Assembly: GCA_051879195.1 (NCBI GenBank)
Contig: JBJELO010000047.1
Location: forward strand, 1 to 60,209
DNA length: 60,209 bases
Reading direction: 5' to 3'
Source: TWA4 sp051879195
GTDB lineage: Bacteria > Bacillota > Clostridia > Lachnospirales > Lachnospiraceae
The position numbers and the translations under genes are program-made. This document shows, piece by piece, positions 42,763-51,434 of the stretch. Position 1 is the first letter of the stretch, and every line of letters starts with the position of its first letter. The notes under the pieces were generated by a model. That model worked only from the letters and a program-made list of their open reading frames with translations, ran no database searches and was not told the DNA's origin.

Positions 42763-43263
42763 TTACTGCATATGTTCTTTAATATACCGATCTGTTTCTT
42801 CCTCTGACATGTGAAGTGCCACGGACAATTCTTCCAGAAGCAGCTCCTGTGCTGCTTTCTGATAATGATCGTCTATCGCCGTGCTTTTCTTTCCTTCTGC
42901 ATATCTGCCCTGCCTGCGCAGATAGATTGTCTTTACGATACGGATCCATTCCCGGCAATCGCAGCTTTTCAGCGCCTTTTTATAGGTTTCCTCCCTGTAC
43001 TTCTCATTATCAATTTCCAGCTCGGGGATGTCTGCCATGGTTTCCACCATATTTCTGGCTTCCTGTTCTGTCATAATCGGCCTTCTCGGAATCATGGTAT
43101 TATCTACTGCAGAATAAATTTTCAATCCCGAATCCTTCAAAGGACTCATCACGTAGTAAAGTTTTCTCTGTCTGTCTTTCGGAAAATTATCCATAGTGGT
43201 AATCTGGTCTATCCTGCAGACGCCTTCCGTCTTATACATTACATAATCGCCAACTTTAAACAT
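42763..43263 (-). CDS. CarD-family transcriptional regulator
   Basis: 166 residues. The N-terminal Tudor-like RNA-polymerase-interacting domain reads MFKVGDYVMYKTEGVCRIDQI; a C-terminal helical part (about 75-166) carries KKALKSCDCREWIRIVKTIYLR, as in CarD/CdnL proteins, which bind the RNAP beta subunit and stabilise open complexes. GGGAGG precedes ATG 43263. It follows a 72-residue gene by 31 bases in one transcript. Confidence 0.9.
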   Translation of the reverse strand: MFKVGDYVMYKTEGVCRIDQITTMDNFPKDRQRKLYYVMSPLKDSGLKIYSAVDNTMIPRRPIMTEQEARNMVETMADIPELEIDNEKYREETYKKALKSCDCREWIRIVKTIYLRRQGRYAEGKKSTAIDDHYQKAAQELLLEELSVALHMSEEETDRYIKEHMQ

Positions 43264-43294
43264 TGCAGCCTCCCTTTCGGTTTATTGCAGGCAA

Positions 43295-43513
43295 TCAGTC
43301 GATATACCCATCTGTTTTATAGCTGTTATACTGTTTCTTAATTCTGATATACAGATTCCCGTTTTCTCCGGTAAACTTTTCTACAAGTTCATATTTGGTA
43401 CGTTTGCGATTCAGCTGATCGAGATACATGCTCAGTTCCTTCTCAGGATCTGCTCCGTTCAGCGTATCAAAACGAATAGTCTGTTCCAGACATGCACTTG
43501 TAATTCTTCTCAT
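43295..43513 (-). CDS. Small hypothetical protein ahead of carD
   Basis: 72 residues with no recognised family. It has helical, charged character (GADPEKELSMYLDQLNRKR) and a C-terminal beta-like segment (NGNLYIRIKKQYNSY). A very good ribosome site (AGGGAGG) and tight spacing to carD indicate a real gene. It may be a small regulator, but that is a guess. Confidence 0.65.
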   Translation of the reverse strand: MRRITSACLEQTIRFDTLNGADPEKELSMYLDQLNRKRTKYELVEKFTGENGNLYIRIKKQYNSYKTDGYID

Positions 43514-43560
43514 TATAGTATCCTCCCTTTCAATTCTGATATTTGAATTATAACATAAAA

Positions 43561-43586
43561 AAAGAGGCTTCGTAAGCGAAACCTCT
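43561..43586 (-). terminator. Terminator of the pyruvyltransferase operon
   Basis: AGAGG-C-TTCG / CGAA-A-CCTCT, followed on the minus strand by TTTTTTTAT. Ends the 49043-43657 glycan operon. Confidence 0.85.
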
Positions 43587-43656
43587 CTAAAAGTTGTAAG
43601 TTTGTAACAATTGCAGAGACTGTGTGCTCTGTAATTTGTTCACTTTTACTAATTTT

Positions 43657-46026
43657 CTATTGTTGCTGCCGCAGAACTTTCTTCAAAACCTTCTTCATTT
43701 TTCCCACTGCGCGCACAGATAAACTCCTGCTGTTTTTTCGTTCCCTGCGCAGTTCTTCCTGCAATTCCCTGATTTTATTTTCATAGGAAATCTTCATTTC
43801 CTCATCAATTATGGGATACTCCCTCCAGTTATGAATCGTTTTTGGGGCAAACAGTGCATTTTTCAGCCATTCACGGGAACGAAACCGTTCTTTCTCCATA
43901 ATTTCATAAACCGCATCATAATCGATATCCGACAGCAGGTTTCTGTTTCCCGGCTTCATGATTTCAGAAGGATCCGTTACATAACGGTCTGTCAGATGAA
44001 ACAGGGACAGCAGAGATTCAAACCGTGATAATCCTCGGTGTTTATTCGCAATACATATAAAAGGCCGTTTAAAAATAATGGCAAAGCTTGCGCCGTGACA
44101 GGAATCCGTAATGATAAACCGACTGTGTTTCAGATAATACAGCCAGTCTTCCACCTGCAGATTTTCCACTGTATTGGGAAGATTCATTTTTTCCTTATTC
44201 TCCCGGAATTTCCAGGGAATTCCATCCAGCATGTTGACCAGTTTGCATTTGTACTGCTTTGCCACATACTGCAGAGCCTCTCTTTTTTCCGGTGTGGGGT
44301 CAAGAATATAGGAAACCACATATTCTTCCTGTTCATCGGCAGAAGAGCGGGCAGCCAATTCATCATAAATTGCAGGATCAACCATGAATACCGGGTCCAG
44401 CACCTGAACGGCTTTGACGTGAAACGTATCCCTGCAGATGGATACTCCCTTTGCTTCTCTCACGGAAATTGCATCAAAACGGCGCAAAAGATGAGCGGTT
44501 GTTTCCTTTTCCGATCCGGAAGCAAAAAATCCATCATGCCCAAACGAGGAAGCATATGATATTTTTTTCTTATCTTCATCCACAAAATCAAAAAAATAGC
44601 TGCGGCCGAAATTACGGCTGATTCCATAATTCCACACCTGATCAGATCCTATGATGAACGTGTCCGCCTGCGCATTCAGAGCTTTCAGTTCTCCCACAGG
44701 ATAACTTCTGCTGATTGCTTTGTAATTTTCCCGGGCAAAACGACGCGAATGATTTTCCTTCAATTCCGGATCATCCTTGCCCAGTTTCGGTTTATCCACC
44801 ATCAGTACCGACAATCCAAAGGATTCCACCAGCCTGCAAAGCGCATAATATGTCATAATGCTTCCGTAATTGCAGCCGCACCAGACTCCCATGATGGCCA
44901 CATCGTATTTCCTTTTAATTGCGTATTCATAGGCCTTGTCGATGGAATGATACGCTGCCATATCCAGAAAACGCGCTCTTGCAGGACTTGACTGAAAGCA
45001 ATGATCGAAGGGCTGACCCGTTTTGTAGATATAATCCGACGGGATCTGTCCATAATCTTTCAGCTGGTCTTTTACCGCATCCAGCAGTTCCTGGCCTCTG
45101 GAATTATTGATTGAAATAATGGATGTACCCTTTCCGTCGCTGAAGCGCTTATCATACCGGTCAATTCCCCAGAAGTCTCCCATGGTGATATCTCCCTGTC
45201 TGGGAACCCGGGAAAATTTACATTGACCGCAATGGGGACGGGTTGACATGAGAAAATTAAAGGCTTTCAGATAAACATCTCTGCTTCTGGAGCAATGCTC
45301 CCACGATCCGTCCGTATACTGAACCGACATGCCGGCAATCCACCCGTAGTAATCCTTATCACGGAAACCTACATAAGCAATCGGTTTGCTGCCGTATTTT
45401 TCTTTCAGATATTTCTCAAACAAAACAGGGGACGGCGCGCCATGACACAGCAGATCCAGCGTATACAGAAGCTGTCCGCAGTTTTCAGTACCTTTCTCTT
45501 TCAGGAATGTTTTCAATCCCGCAACCTGACAGGGACAGCCGCAAAACAGAACCGGACGCCCCTCTTTCAGGATTCCTTCGATTTCCGAATACACTGTGCC
45601 AGTATCACTTTGTACATATTTTGACTTTTTCAGCTTCTCCAGATCACGCGCACTGTGAATCACCATATGCTTTACTTTGAAATTTTCATCATAGGCAGCT
45701 CCGCAGACTGCCCCTCCCCGATTCAGCACATACTGCGCAAAAAGCGTAAACATCCCGCCGGAAGAACTGCTTTTACGCACCTCATCACTGCCCAGCGCCG
45801 CATAACAATCCGGCACGGGATCATTGTCATACCATCCGCTGACAGACGGACAGGCTTTCCGGCATTTCCCGCAGGAAATACATTTTTCTTCTTCGATTTC
45901 CGGATACAGAAAACCTTCCCTGTCATAATTCATGGAAATTGCTTTCTGCGGACAGATATTATAACAGGAACCGCAGCCGCAGCACTCAGACTTCGGCAGC
46001 ACAGTTATTGTTTTTTCAGCATTCAT
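43657..46026 (-). CDS. Ferredoxin/FrhB - polysaccharide pyruvyl transferase fusion
   Basis: 789-residue fusion. Residues 15-25 (C15-x2-C18-x2-C21-x3-C25) and 49-59 (C49, C52, C55, C59) are two [4Fe-4S] ferredoxin motifs; about 70-360 is an FrhB/FdhB-type flavin domain (SSSGGMFTLFAQYVL, FCGCPCQVAGL, CHGAPSPVLFEKYL, GDITMGDFWG). From about 375 to 720 lies a polysaccharide pyruvyl transferase (CNYGSIMTYYALCRLVE, FIIGSDQVWNYG, ITDSCHGASFAIIF, the HG and GSDQ hallmarks). The C-terminus is a basic coiled coil (760-785). It probably adds or reduces a ketal/pyruvyl group on a surface glycan; the chemistry is inferred. 21 bases after the GlfT2-like gene. Confidence 0.9.
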   Translation of the reverse strand: MNAEKTITVLPKSECCGCGSCYNICPQKAISMNYDREGFLYPEIEEEKCISCGKCRKACPSVSGWYDNDPVPDCYAALGSDEVRKSSSSGGMFTLFAQYVLNRGGAVCGAAYDENFKVKHMVIHSARDLEKLKKSKYVQSDTGTVYSEIEGILKEGRPVLFCGCPCQVAGLKTFLKEKGTENCGQLLYTLDLLCHGAPSPVLFEKYLKEKYGSKPIAYVGFRDKDYYGWIAGMSVQYTDGSWEHCSRSRDVYLKAFNFLMSTRPHCGQCKFSRVPRQGDITMGDFWGIDRYDKRFSDGKGTSIISINNSRGQELLDAVKDQLKDYGQIPSDYIYKTGQPFDHCFQSSPARARFLDMAAYHSIDKAYEYAIKRKYDVAIMGVWCGCNYGSIMTYYALCRLVESFGLSVLMVDKPKLGKDDPELKENHSRRFARENYKAISRSYPVGELKALNAQADTFIIGSDQVWNYGISRNFGRSYFFDFVDEDKKKISYASSFGHDGFFASGSEKETTAHLLRRFDAISVREAKGVSICRDTFHVKAVQVLDPVFMVDPAIYDELAARSSADEQEEYVVSYILDPTPEKREALQYVAKQYKCKLVNMLDGIPWKFRENKEKMNLPNTVENLQVEDWLYYLKHSRFIITDSCHGASFAIIFKRPFICIANKHRGLSRFESLLSLFHLTDRYVTDPSEIMKPGNRNLLSDIDYDAVYEIMEKERFRSREWLKNALFAPKTIHNWREYPIIDEEMKISYENKIRELQEELRRERKNSRSLSVRAVGKMKKVLKKVLRQQQ

Positions 46027-46047
46027 ATATTAATTCTCCCCAAGATG

Positions 46048-48117
46048 TTATTCTGCTTCCCTGCTCCATCTGACAGGCAGTTTTACTTCTTTTACATTAC
46101 TCTGCAGTCCAAGGTGCTTTTTCCAGAATTCAATGGTGGTCAGTTCCTTTCCACGTGTCCTGTATTCCTGCGCTACCCGGTCTCCGCAGAGAAGATACTT
46201 TACGTCCAGCCGGCACATCCTGATAAAATATTTCCAGAACAGTCGGTTGGAAGCAGTTGTCACAGCTCCTTTCTGTTCACCTGAATTCCACATCAGAACA
46301 TGCTTTCGAAAAGCATAATGACAGGGATCGCTGGCCTGCATATCCACCACATTCAATTCTTTCCGGTAAAAACAGGTGGGAACCAGATTCCCGTACAAAG
46401 TAAGATAGTTGACTATTCGTTCCTTTCTGTTCGTCACCCAGCTGCAGCTTCGCTCATACCTGCTCCGGTCAAACGGGTATCCCATTTCTTCCAGTTCTTC
46501 CCGGGTATACTGTTTCATGTTATGAGCCAGAAGATCCTTCAGAAGCACATCCTCCTGCTGATGCATGAGAAAGTCCACTCCTTTGAGATAATCCTCCATT
46601 CCGCGAAGTTTAAAATATACCGCTTCATACCGCTGCATAAATAAATGTCTCAGAATCCAGCCTGTAAAATGGACAATCACCCGCCGTTTGCTTCCAAGTA
46701 TTCCATGATATGCCTCAATCACCATATCATTACGGGAAAAGAAATACTCCAGATGAGCACTGTATTTTTTATCAAATGCCTCATGCCATACACCGATACC
46801 ATTTAATATCAATACATTTTTCTCATTTCGAAGACCATACTCCGTATCATCACATTTGATAAAAAGCGGAAAAGGAAGTCCGTTTTTTTCCACCACATCA
46901 AGAGGCATACAAGTCAGCCACCACCCGGTATAATCAAAGGGTTCCTCCGCCTCATTCATCAGCAGATTGAAAGTTTCCCGCATTTCCAGAGGTTTCCGCG
47001 GCAGCCCTTTATGACGCCAGAGTGCACTGGCTTCCGTCTGAAAGGTGGGTTCATCCAGTGCAAACATCCCACCATGTATATGAATATCCCTGTATTCCGG
47101 TTTTACAACTTTTAAGAAATTGATCATCTTTTCCAGAATATACGGATCCATATACAGATCATCATCGCACATAATCACGTGTGTCAGAGTATCTCTGCGG
47201 TCCCATGCTTCCAGAATCCCTCTGGTAAAACCTCCTGACCCGCCGTAATTGGGATTGGGAAAACAGTGAATATGTTCATGCTCAGGAAGCTTCCCTTCCA
47301 GCGTCTGTCCGTTATCCACCACAAAAATTTCCAGAGAATCCCTGATGCTGCTTTTCTGGTTGTCCAGCAGTATTCTGCAGATATCGGATACATTGCGGAG
47401 TACGTATTCCTCCCGTTTGAAAGTGCAGATATTCAAAGCCGCTCTGACACTCTGATCCGGCATTGCACCGGTCAGATAACGCCCTCCGTAAAAACAGCTT
47501 CCATCCTCCAGACTGACCAGTTTCAGATAATAAAACGCACTTCTTGTTGTCTTTCTGCTCTCCACATTTTTTCCATAGCTGCTCTCATCCATGTCTCCCG
47601 CCGGAATCATACTGACCATTTCATTGGAGAAATCGTGACAATGCCGCCATTTCCCCCGTTTTTCCCGGCAGATTTCTTCAGAATAGATTTCTTCTTCTCT
47701 TTCTACAAAATGCATGGGACGGCGGGAATGTGCCCGCTTCTGCTGATACATACTTTTTTTCATCACATAAACCCGGAACCGCCCTTTGAATTCCAGTTCA
47801 AAGTACACATCCTTCACCCGGGTATATCGCAAATATTTCGCATAGGAAAAACAGTTGAAATATGTATCCAGTGATACGCTTCTCCCTTTATCCATCAAAA
47901 GAAAATCACCGTCTCTGCTCTTTTCTCTATGAACAGAACTGTCCGCACGATAATACATGAGTTCCACATTTCCGGCTTTCTTCACCGGAGACAATGTAAT
48001 CTTTGATAATTCCATCAGTCTTTGCTCTGAACCTGGTTCTCTTATGCCCCTTTGTGCTGCATTCGGTTTCTGATACTCCGTTCTTGATCTATTCTGTACT
48101 GCTTTCAGCTGCTGCAT
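46048..48117 (-). CDS. GlfT2-like glycosyltransferase (GT2)
   Basis: 689 residues. An N-terminal beta-sandwich-like domain (VSLDTYFNCFSYAKYLRYT ... VYFELEFKGRFRVYV) and a GT-A domain with NPNYGGSGGFTRGILEA, the DDD metal motif in HVIMCDDDLYMDP, and the acceptor region YTGWWLTCMP together match the galactofuranosyltransferase GlfT2 architecture. ATG 48117 is preferred since GGGAG sits eight bases upstream; a TTG overlapping the previous stop is less likely. It probably polymerises a furanose or related sugar onto a lipid-linked glycan. No UDP-galactopyranose mutase gene is in the window. Confidence 0.87.
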   Translation of the reverse strand: MQQLKAVQNRSRTEYQKPNAAQRGIREPGSEQRLMELSKITLSPVKKAGNVELMYYRADSSVHREKSRDGDFLLMDKGRSVSLDTYFNCFSYAKYLRYTRVKDVYFELEFKGRFRVYVMKKSMYQQKRAHSRRPMHFVEREEEIYSEEICREKRGKWRHCHDFSNEMVSMIPAGDMDESSYGKNVESRKTTRSAFYYLKLVSLEDGSCFYGGRYLTGAMPDQSVRAALNICTFKREEYVLRNVSDICRILLDNQKSSIRDSLEIFVVDNGQTLEGKLPEHEHIHCFPNPNYGGSGGFTRGILEAWDRRDTLTHVIMCDDDLYMDPYILEKMINFLKVVKPEYRDIHIHGGMFALDEPTFQTEASALWRHKGLPRKPLEMRETFNLLMNEAEEPFDYTGWWLTCMPLDVVEKNGLPFPLFIKCDDTEYGLRNEKNVLILNGIGVWHEAFDKKYSAHLEYFFSRNDMVIEAYHGILGSKRRVIVHFTGWILRHLFMQRYEAVYFKLRGMEDYLKGVDFLMHQQEDVLLKDLLAHNMKQYTREELEEMGYPFDRSRYERSCSWVTNRKERIVNYLTLYGNLVPTCFYRKELNVVDMQASDPCHYAFRKHVLMWNSGEQKGAVTTASNRLFWKYFIRMCRLDVKYLLCGDRVAQEYRTRGKELTTIEFWKKHLGLQSNVKEVKLPVRWSREAE

Positions 48118-48131
48118 TCTTTTTTCTCCCT

Positions 48132-49043
48132 TCAAACTCTGTGTCCGTCGGCAATTGTTTCTATTTCCGGATTAAAACAAAGGCCGGCGAACATCTGAGA
48201 CAGTACAATCCAGCTCCTGCGCAGGCGGTAACTGTCACTTTTTATCCAGATTTTTATTATATTGAAAGCACATTTTGCCATGTAATAAAAAAAACCGCTT
48301 ATTCCTTCATACCGATATGCAAAATTTTCATTCCGATAGGCATAGCGATACCGGTCTATGCGATCCGGAACATCCGTCGCAATACAGCTCCCATTATTGG
48401 TACGCATGGCATGTACCACCTGACTTCTGCCCACCAGGTAACAGGGCAGTTTCATCCGTACTGCCATTCTGCGGGTATATTCCAGATCATCTCCCCAGAT
48501 AAAAAATTCTTTCACGGGAAGCCCTACCTGTTTCACTGTTTCTGTTCTCATAAACAGTGAAACAAAAGTCGCCTGCTCTACCGGTATCAGGCTATTCGTC
48601 AGCAGACCAACATCTTCATAAAAACTTTTTTTCACTTTCTGACGGTTCATTTTGCAGCCCCTGCCGTCTGTCCAAAGTACTACGCTGGATAAAAAACCGT
48701 AATTCCCACTCAGGTTTTCATCCGCTTCCAGAAGTTTTCCCAGTGTATCCGGTCTGGGCAGTGTATCATCATCCATAGTCCATATATATTCATAACCATA
48801 TTCTACTGCTTTGCGTATCCCCAGATTAAAACCGCCGGCGCCCCCCAGATTCCGGGATAATTTTATTACATGTACCCTCTTTTCTCTTTTCAATGTTTCC
48901 AGATATTCTGCAGTTCCGTCAGAACTGGCATTATCCACCACCAGCACATCACAGGAAGCTGTCTGGAGAAACAGCTTTTCCACACATTGTTTCAAGATAT
49001 CTTTCCGATTGCGTGTTACAACAACGGCAACAGTCTGATTCAT
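48132..49043 (-). CDS. GT2 family glycosyltransferase (rhamnosyl/galactofuranosyl-like)
   Basis: 303-residue GT-A enzyme of the group including GlfT1 and rhamnosyltransferases. N-terminal VAVVVTRNRKDILKQCVEKL, NASSDGTAEYL, the NLGGAGGFNLG acceptor loop, DXD motif in WTMDDDTLP, and FIWGDDLEYTRRM (catalytic base region). ATG 49043 has GGAGGAGATT; an earlier in-frame ATG overlaps that site. 14 bases before the GlfT2-like gene, so initiator and polymerase of one glycan may be coupled. Confidence 0.9.
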   Translation of the reverse strand: MNQTVAVVVTRNRKDILKQCVEKLFLQTASCDVLVVDNASSDGTAEYLETLKREKRVHVIKLSRNLGGAGGFNLGIRKAVEYGYEYIWTMDDDTLPRPDTLGKLLEADENLSGNYGFLSSVVLWTDGRGCKMNRQKVKKSFYEDVGLLTNSLIPVEQATFVSLFMRTETVKQVGLPVKEFFIWGDDLEYTRRMAVRMKLPCYLVGRSQVVHAMRTNNGSCIATDVPDRIDRYRYAYRNENFAYRYEGISGFFYYMAKCAFNIIKIWIKSDSYRLRRSWIVLSQMFAGLCFNPEIETIADGHRV

Positions 49044-49101
49044 AATCTCCTCCATCATCGCAGCAGTATTTCATGCGGCAATGTCCTCGTAAAATCATGG
49101 T

Positions 49102-49127
49102 AAACAATATTGTTTGAATCGTTTCAA
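49102..49127. promoter_or_regulatory. Overlapping palindromes upstream of the glycan operon
   Basis: AAACAATATTGTTT (49102-49115) is a perfect 14-bp palindrome, and TTTGAA-TCGT-TTCAAA overlaps it. They lie about 60-85 bases before the GT2 start, the usual operator zone. The -35/-10 pair is not clear. The rest of 49128-49230 is AT-rich without further features. Confidence 0.45.
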
Positions 49128-49239
49128 AAATATTTTTTCTGAAATCTTTTCTGAATACCATTGTATGAATGAAATGTAAATTTTTCTTTCTTGTTATTGT
49201 AAAATTCATGCAATCTTCGTATGATATCCATACACAAAA

Positions 49240-49281
49240 ACAGCAGCAAAGTCAGGGACCAAATCCCCTTCCTGCTGCTGT
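49240..49281 (-). terminator. Terminator after the HAD hydrolase gene
   Basis: ACAGCAGCA / TGCTGCTGT with inner GGGA/TCCC pairing, followed on the minus strand by TTTTTGTG. Confidence 0.8.
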
Positions 49282-49380
49282 CTTCCATTATTTTCAGTTT
49301 TCTGTTTTCAATGTTCTGCGCTTCAACCCGGCATATTTTTTCTGACAGTTGTTCTTACTGTCTTTTCCAGAATGCAGCGG

Positions 49381-50229
49381 TTACACATACCGCTCCATGA
49401 AAGCAGCCACACCGTCTTCTTCATTGGTCAATGTTTCATATTTTGCTGCTTTTTTGATACAGTCCATGGCATTGCCCATGGCTACGGTATATCCGAAATC
49501 CATCTCGATCATGGACAGATCATTGTCACTGTCTCCCACCGCCATCACCTGACTCATGGGAATATTCATCTTTCCCGCATACCATGCCAGCGACTGTCCT
49601 TTCTGCGCCAGACAGTCCGTAATTTCCACATTATCAGAAAAAGAGGAAACTGCAGTCACCTTCCCTGTCTTCCGGAAATATTCTTTAATCATCTCCGCTT
49701 TCCGGGGAGAAATACCACTGGATGAAATTTTAAAAACTTCATTGGCATATCGATAAACATCTCCCGCCTTTTTCAGACGCACCGGTGCATCTGATTTCTT
49801 TTTTCCCGTCAGATTTCTTTTTAAAAACGGAAACAGCCTTCCCTGCTTCCAGGAATAATACGCTTTTCTAACCATATCTTTCCATGTCCGCACCACATAA
49901 AACCGATTCTCTGTCTGTATGTCCATGGGAACCTTCCATTGTTCAAACATGGACATTACCCACTCGGCGGTCTCTCTCTCCAGGGGAATGCTCCGGATCA
50001 CCTGCCCGTTTTCATCAATGATCTGTGCTCCGCTGTTGCACAGGTAACTGCAGTGAATTCCATGACGCTCCAGTTCTTTTCTGGCAGAATTGAAAATCCG
50101 CCCGGTGCAGATGGCAAAAATCACGCCTTTTTCCTGAACCTTTCTAATCTGGCAGGCAGTTTTCTCACTGATCTTTCCCTGATTATTCAGCAGAGTCCCA
50201 TCCATATCCGATGCAATCAGTCGAATCAT
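49381..50229 (-). CDS. Cof-type HAD hydrolase
   Basis: 282-residue phosphatase of the HAD IIB (Cof/YidA) class. Motif I DMDGTLLN (nucleophile Asp8), motif II ICTGR near residue 40, motif III/IV end in AVGDSDNDLSMIEMDFGYTVAMGNA. The cap (about 85-190) sets substrate, probably a small sugar phosphate. Its ribosome site overlaps the end of the upstream oxidoreductase gene (three-base gap), so the two are coupled. Substrate not assignable. Confidence 0.93.
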   Translation of the reverse strand: MIRLIASDMDGTLLNNQGKISEKTACQIRKVQEKGVIFAICTGRIFNSARKELERHGIHCSYLCNSGAQIIDENGQVIRSIPLERETAEWVMSMFEQWKVPMDIQTENRFYVVRTWKDMVRKAYYSWKQGRLFPFLKRNLTGKKKSDAPVRLKKAGDVYRYANEVFKISSSGISPRKAEMIKEYFRKTGKVTAVSSFSDNVEITDCLAQKGQSLAWYAGKMNIPMSQVMAVGDSDNDLSMIEMDFGYTVAMGNAMDCIKKAAKYETLTNEEDGVAAFMERYV

Positions 50230-50232
50230 ATA

Positions 50233-51246
50233 TCACCTCTGCCTGTCATCCGCCGGGAAATGGATTCCTGCTGACTGTCTTGCCTGATCAAGAACGCTGC
50301 AGACCAGAAGAGTCTCTTCCTGTCTGGCGATACACTGCTCATAATCATTCTTCTCCAGCATACGGGCCCAGGCCTGAAATTCAGGTACCATCCGGTGTTC
50401 CTGCTTTTTGGTTTCAATCACTTTTGTCTTCCTGCTTTTATTCTCATAAAAAAGAATCGGTCCCTCCAGCAAATTGGCCTTTGTCTGCAGAAGCAGGTAA
50501 CCCTTTGTCCCCTGAATCACAAGCTCACCGGGTCCGGAACAATCCTTTGCACCGGTACACAGGCATTGAAATCCTTCATACTGCAGATGCACGATCCCGC
50601 TGGTATCTATCCCACGGACCATATTTGCGTAATATCTGACCTGTTCCGGCTTTCCGAAAAGACCGACTGCAAAATGCACATTATAGCAGTTCAGATCCAT
50701 CAATGCACCGCCCGAATGATTCGGATCAAAAGCTCTGGGACATTCTCCTTCCAGAAAACGATCATATCTGCTGGAATACTGTGAAAAATTACAATGTACC
50801 GCCCGGATATCGCCCAGCTTCGGAATCAGCCCGCGAATCGTTTCATAAACCGGTGAATACTGATTGGAAATAGCCTCCGCGAGGAACAGTTTCTTCTTTC
50901 TTGCAAGCGCAATCAGCTTTTCCGCTTCTTTCCCGTTGGAGGTAAACGGTTTCTCCAGAAATACATTCATGCCGGCTTCCAGAGCCTCGGCCGCCATACT
51001 GTAATGCATGTCATTCGGTACCGCCAGATATACGGCATCAATGTCCTTCAGTTCTTCATTACCCAGCATATGTGAGTAATCTGTAAAACTCATGGGAATA
51101 TCATACTGCCTGCAAAGTTTCTTTACCGTATCTTCAGAACGCACCGTTCCGCAGAGTGCCGTAACCTCAATTTCTTTCATTTCTGTCAATACCGGAAGAA
51201 TCTCCTGTACCAGCATACCGGTACCTGTAACTGCAAGTTTAATCAT
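50233..51246 (-). CDS. Gfo/Idh/MocA family oxidoreductase
   Basis: 337-residue NAD(P)-dependent sugar-type dehydrogenase. Rossmann start MIKLAVTGTGMLVQEILPVL, the family's EKP motif in FLEKPFTSNGKEAE (catalytic Lys), and the C-terminal beta-sheet domain (about 125-300). ATG 51246 has CAGGAGG and starts the Rossmann fold; the longer frame has no site. It forms a pair with the HAD phosphatase, suggesting modification of a sugar or inositol-like compound for the nearby glycan genes. Confidence 0.92.
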   Translation of the reverse strand: MIKLAVTGTGMLVQEILPVLTEMKEIEVTALCGTVRSEDTVKKLCRQYDIPMSFTDYSHMLGNEELKDIDAVYLAVPNDMHYSMAAEALEAGMNVFLEKPFTSNGKEAEKLIALARKKKLFLAEAISNQYSPVYETIRGLIPKLGDIRAVHCNFSQYSSRYDRFLEGECPRAFDPNHSGGALMDLNCYNVHFAVGLFGKPEQVRYYANMVRGIDTSGIVHLQYEGFQCLCTGAKDCSGPGELVIQGTKGYLLLQTKANLLEGPILFYENKSRKTKVIETKKQEHRMVPEFQAWARMLEKNDYEQCIARQEETLLVCSVLDQARQSAGIHFPADDRQR

Positions 51247-51434
51247 CTGGTTACCTCCTGTCTTATCTTTATGTACCATTCGTTTCGTCGTACATAAAAA
51301 GTATAGCATAAACCGTTTACACAGGTATCACAAAAAACTGCAGCAGGCATTTCCGATTTTTATCAAATCGCTTTTTTTCGTCCACGTCCTGTGTTAGAAT
51401 ATTGTAACAGAAAGATAGAAAATGGAGGAATACA

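Noticed and set aside
51355..51385. Intrinsic terminator CGATTT/AAATCG with T run between divergent genes
   Set aside because: No plus-strand gene ends upstream, and the short AT-rich stem may be chance near the promoter of the GT-MarR gene.
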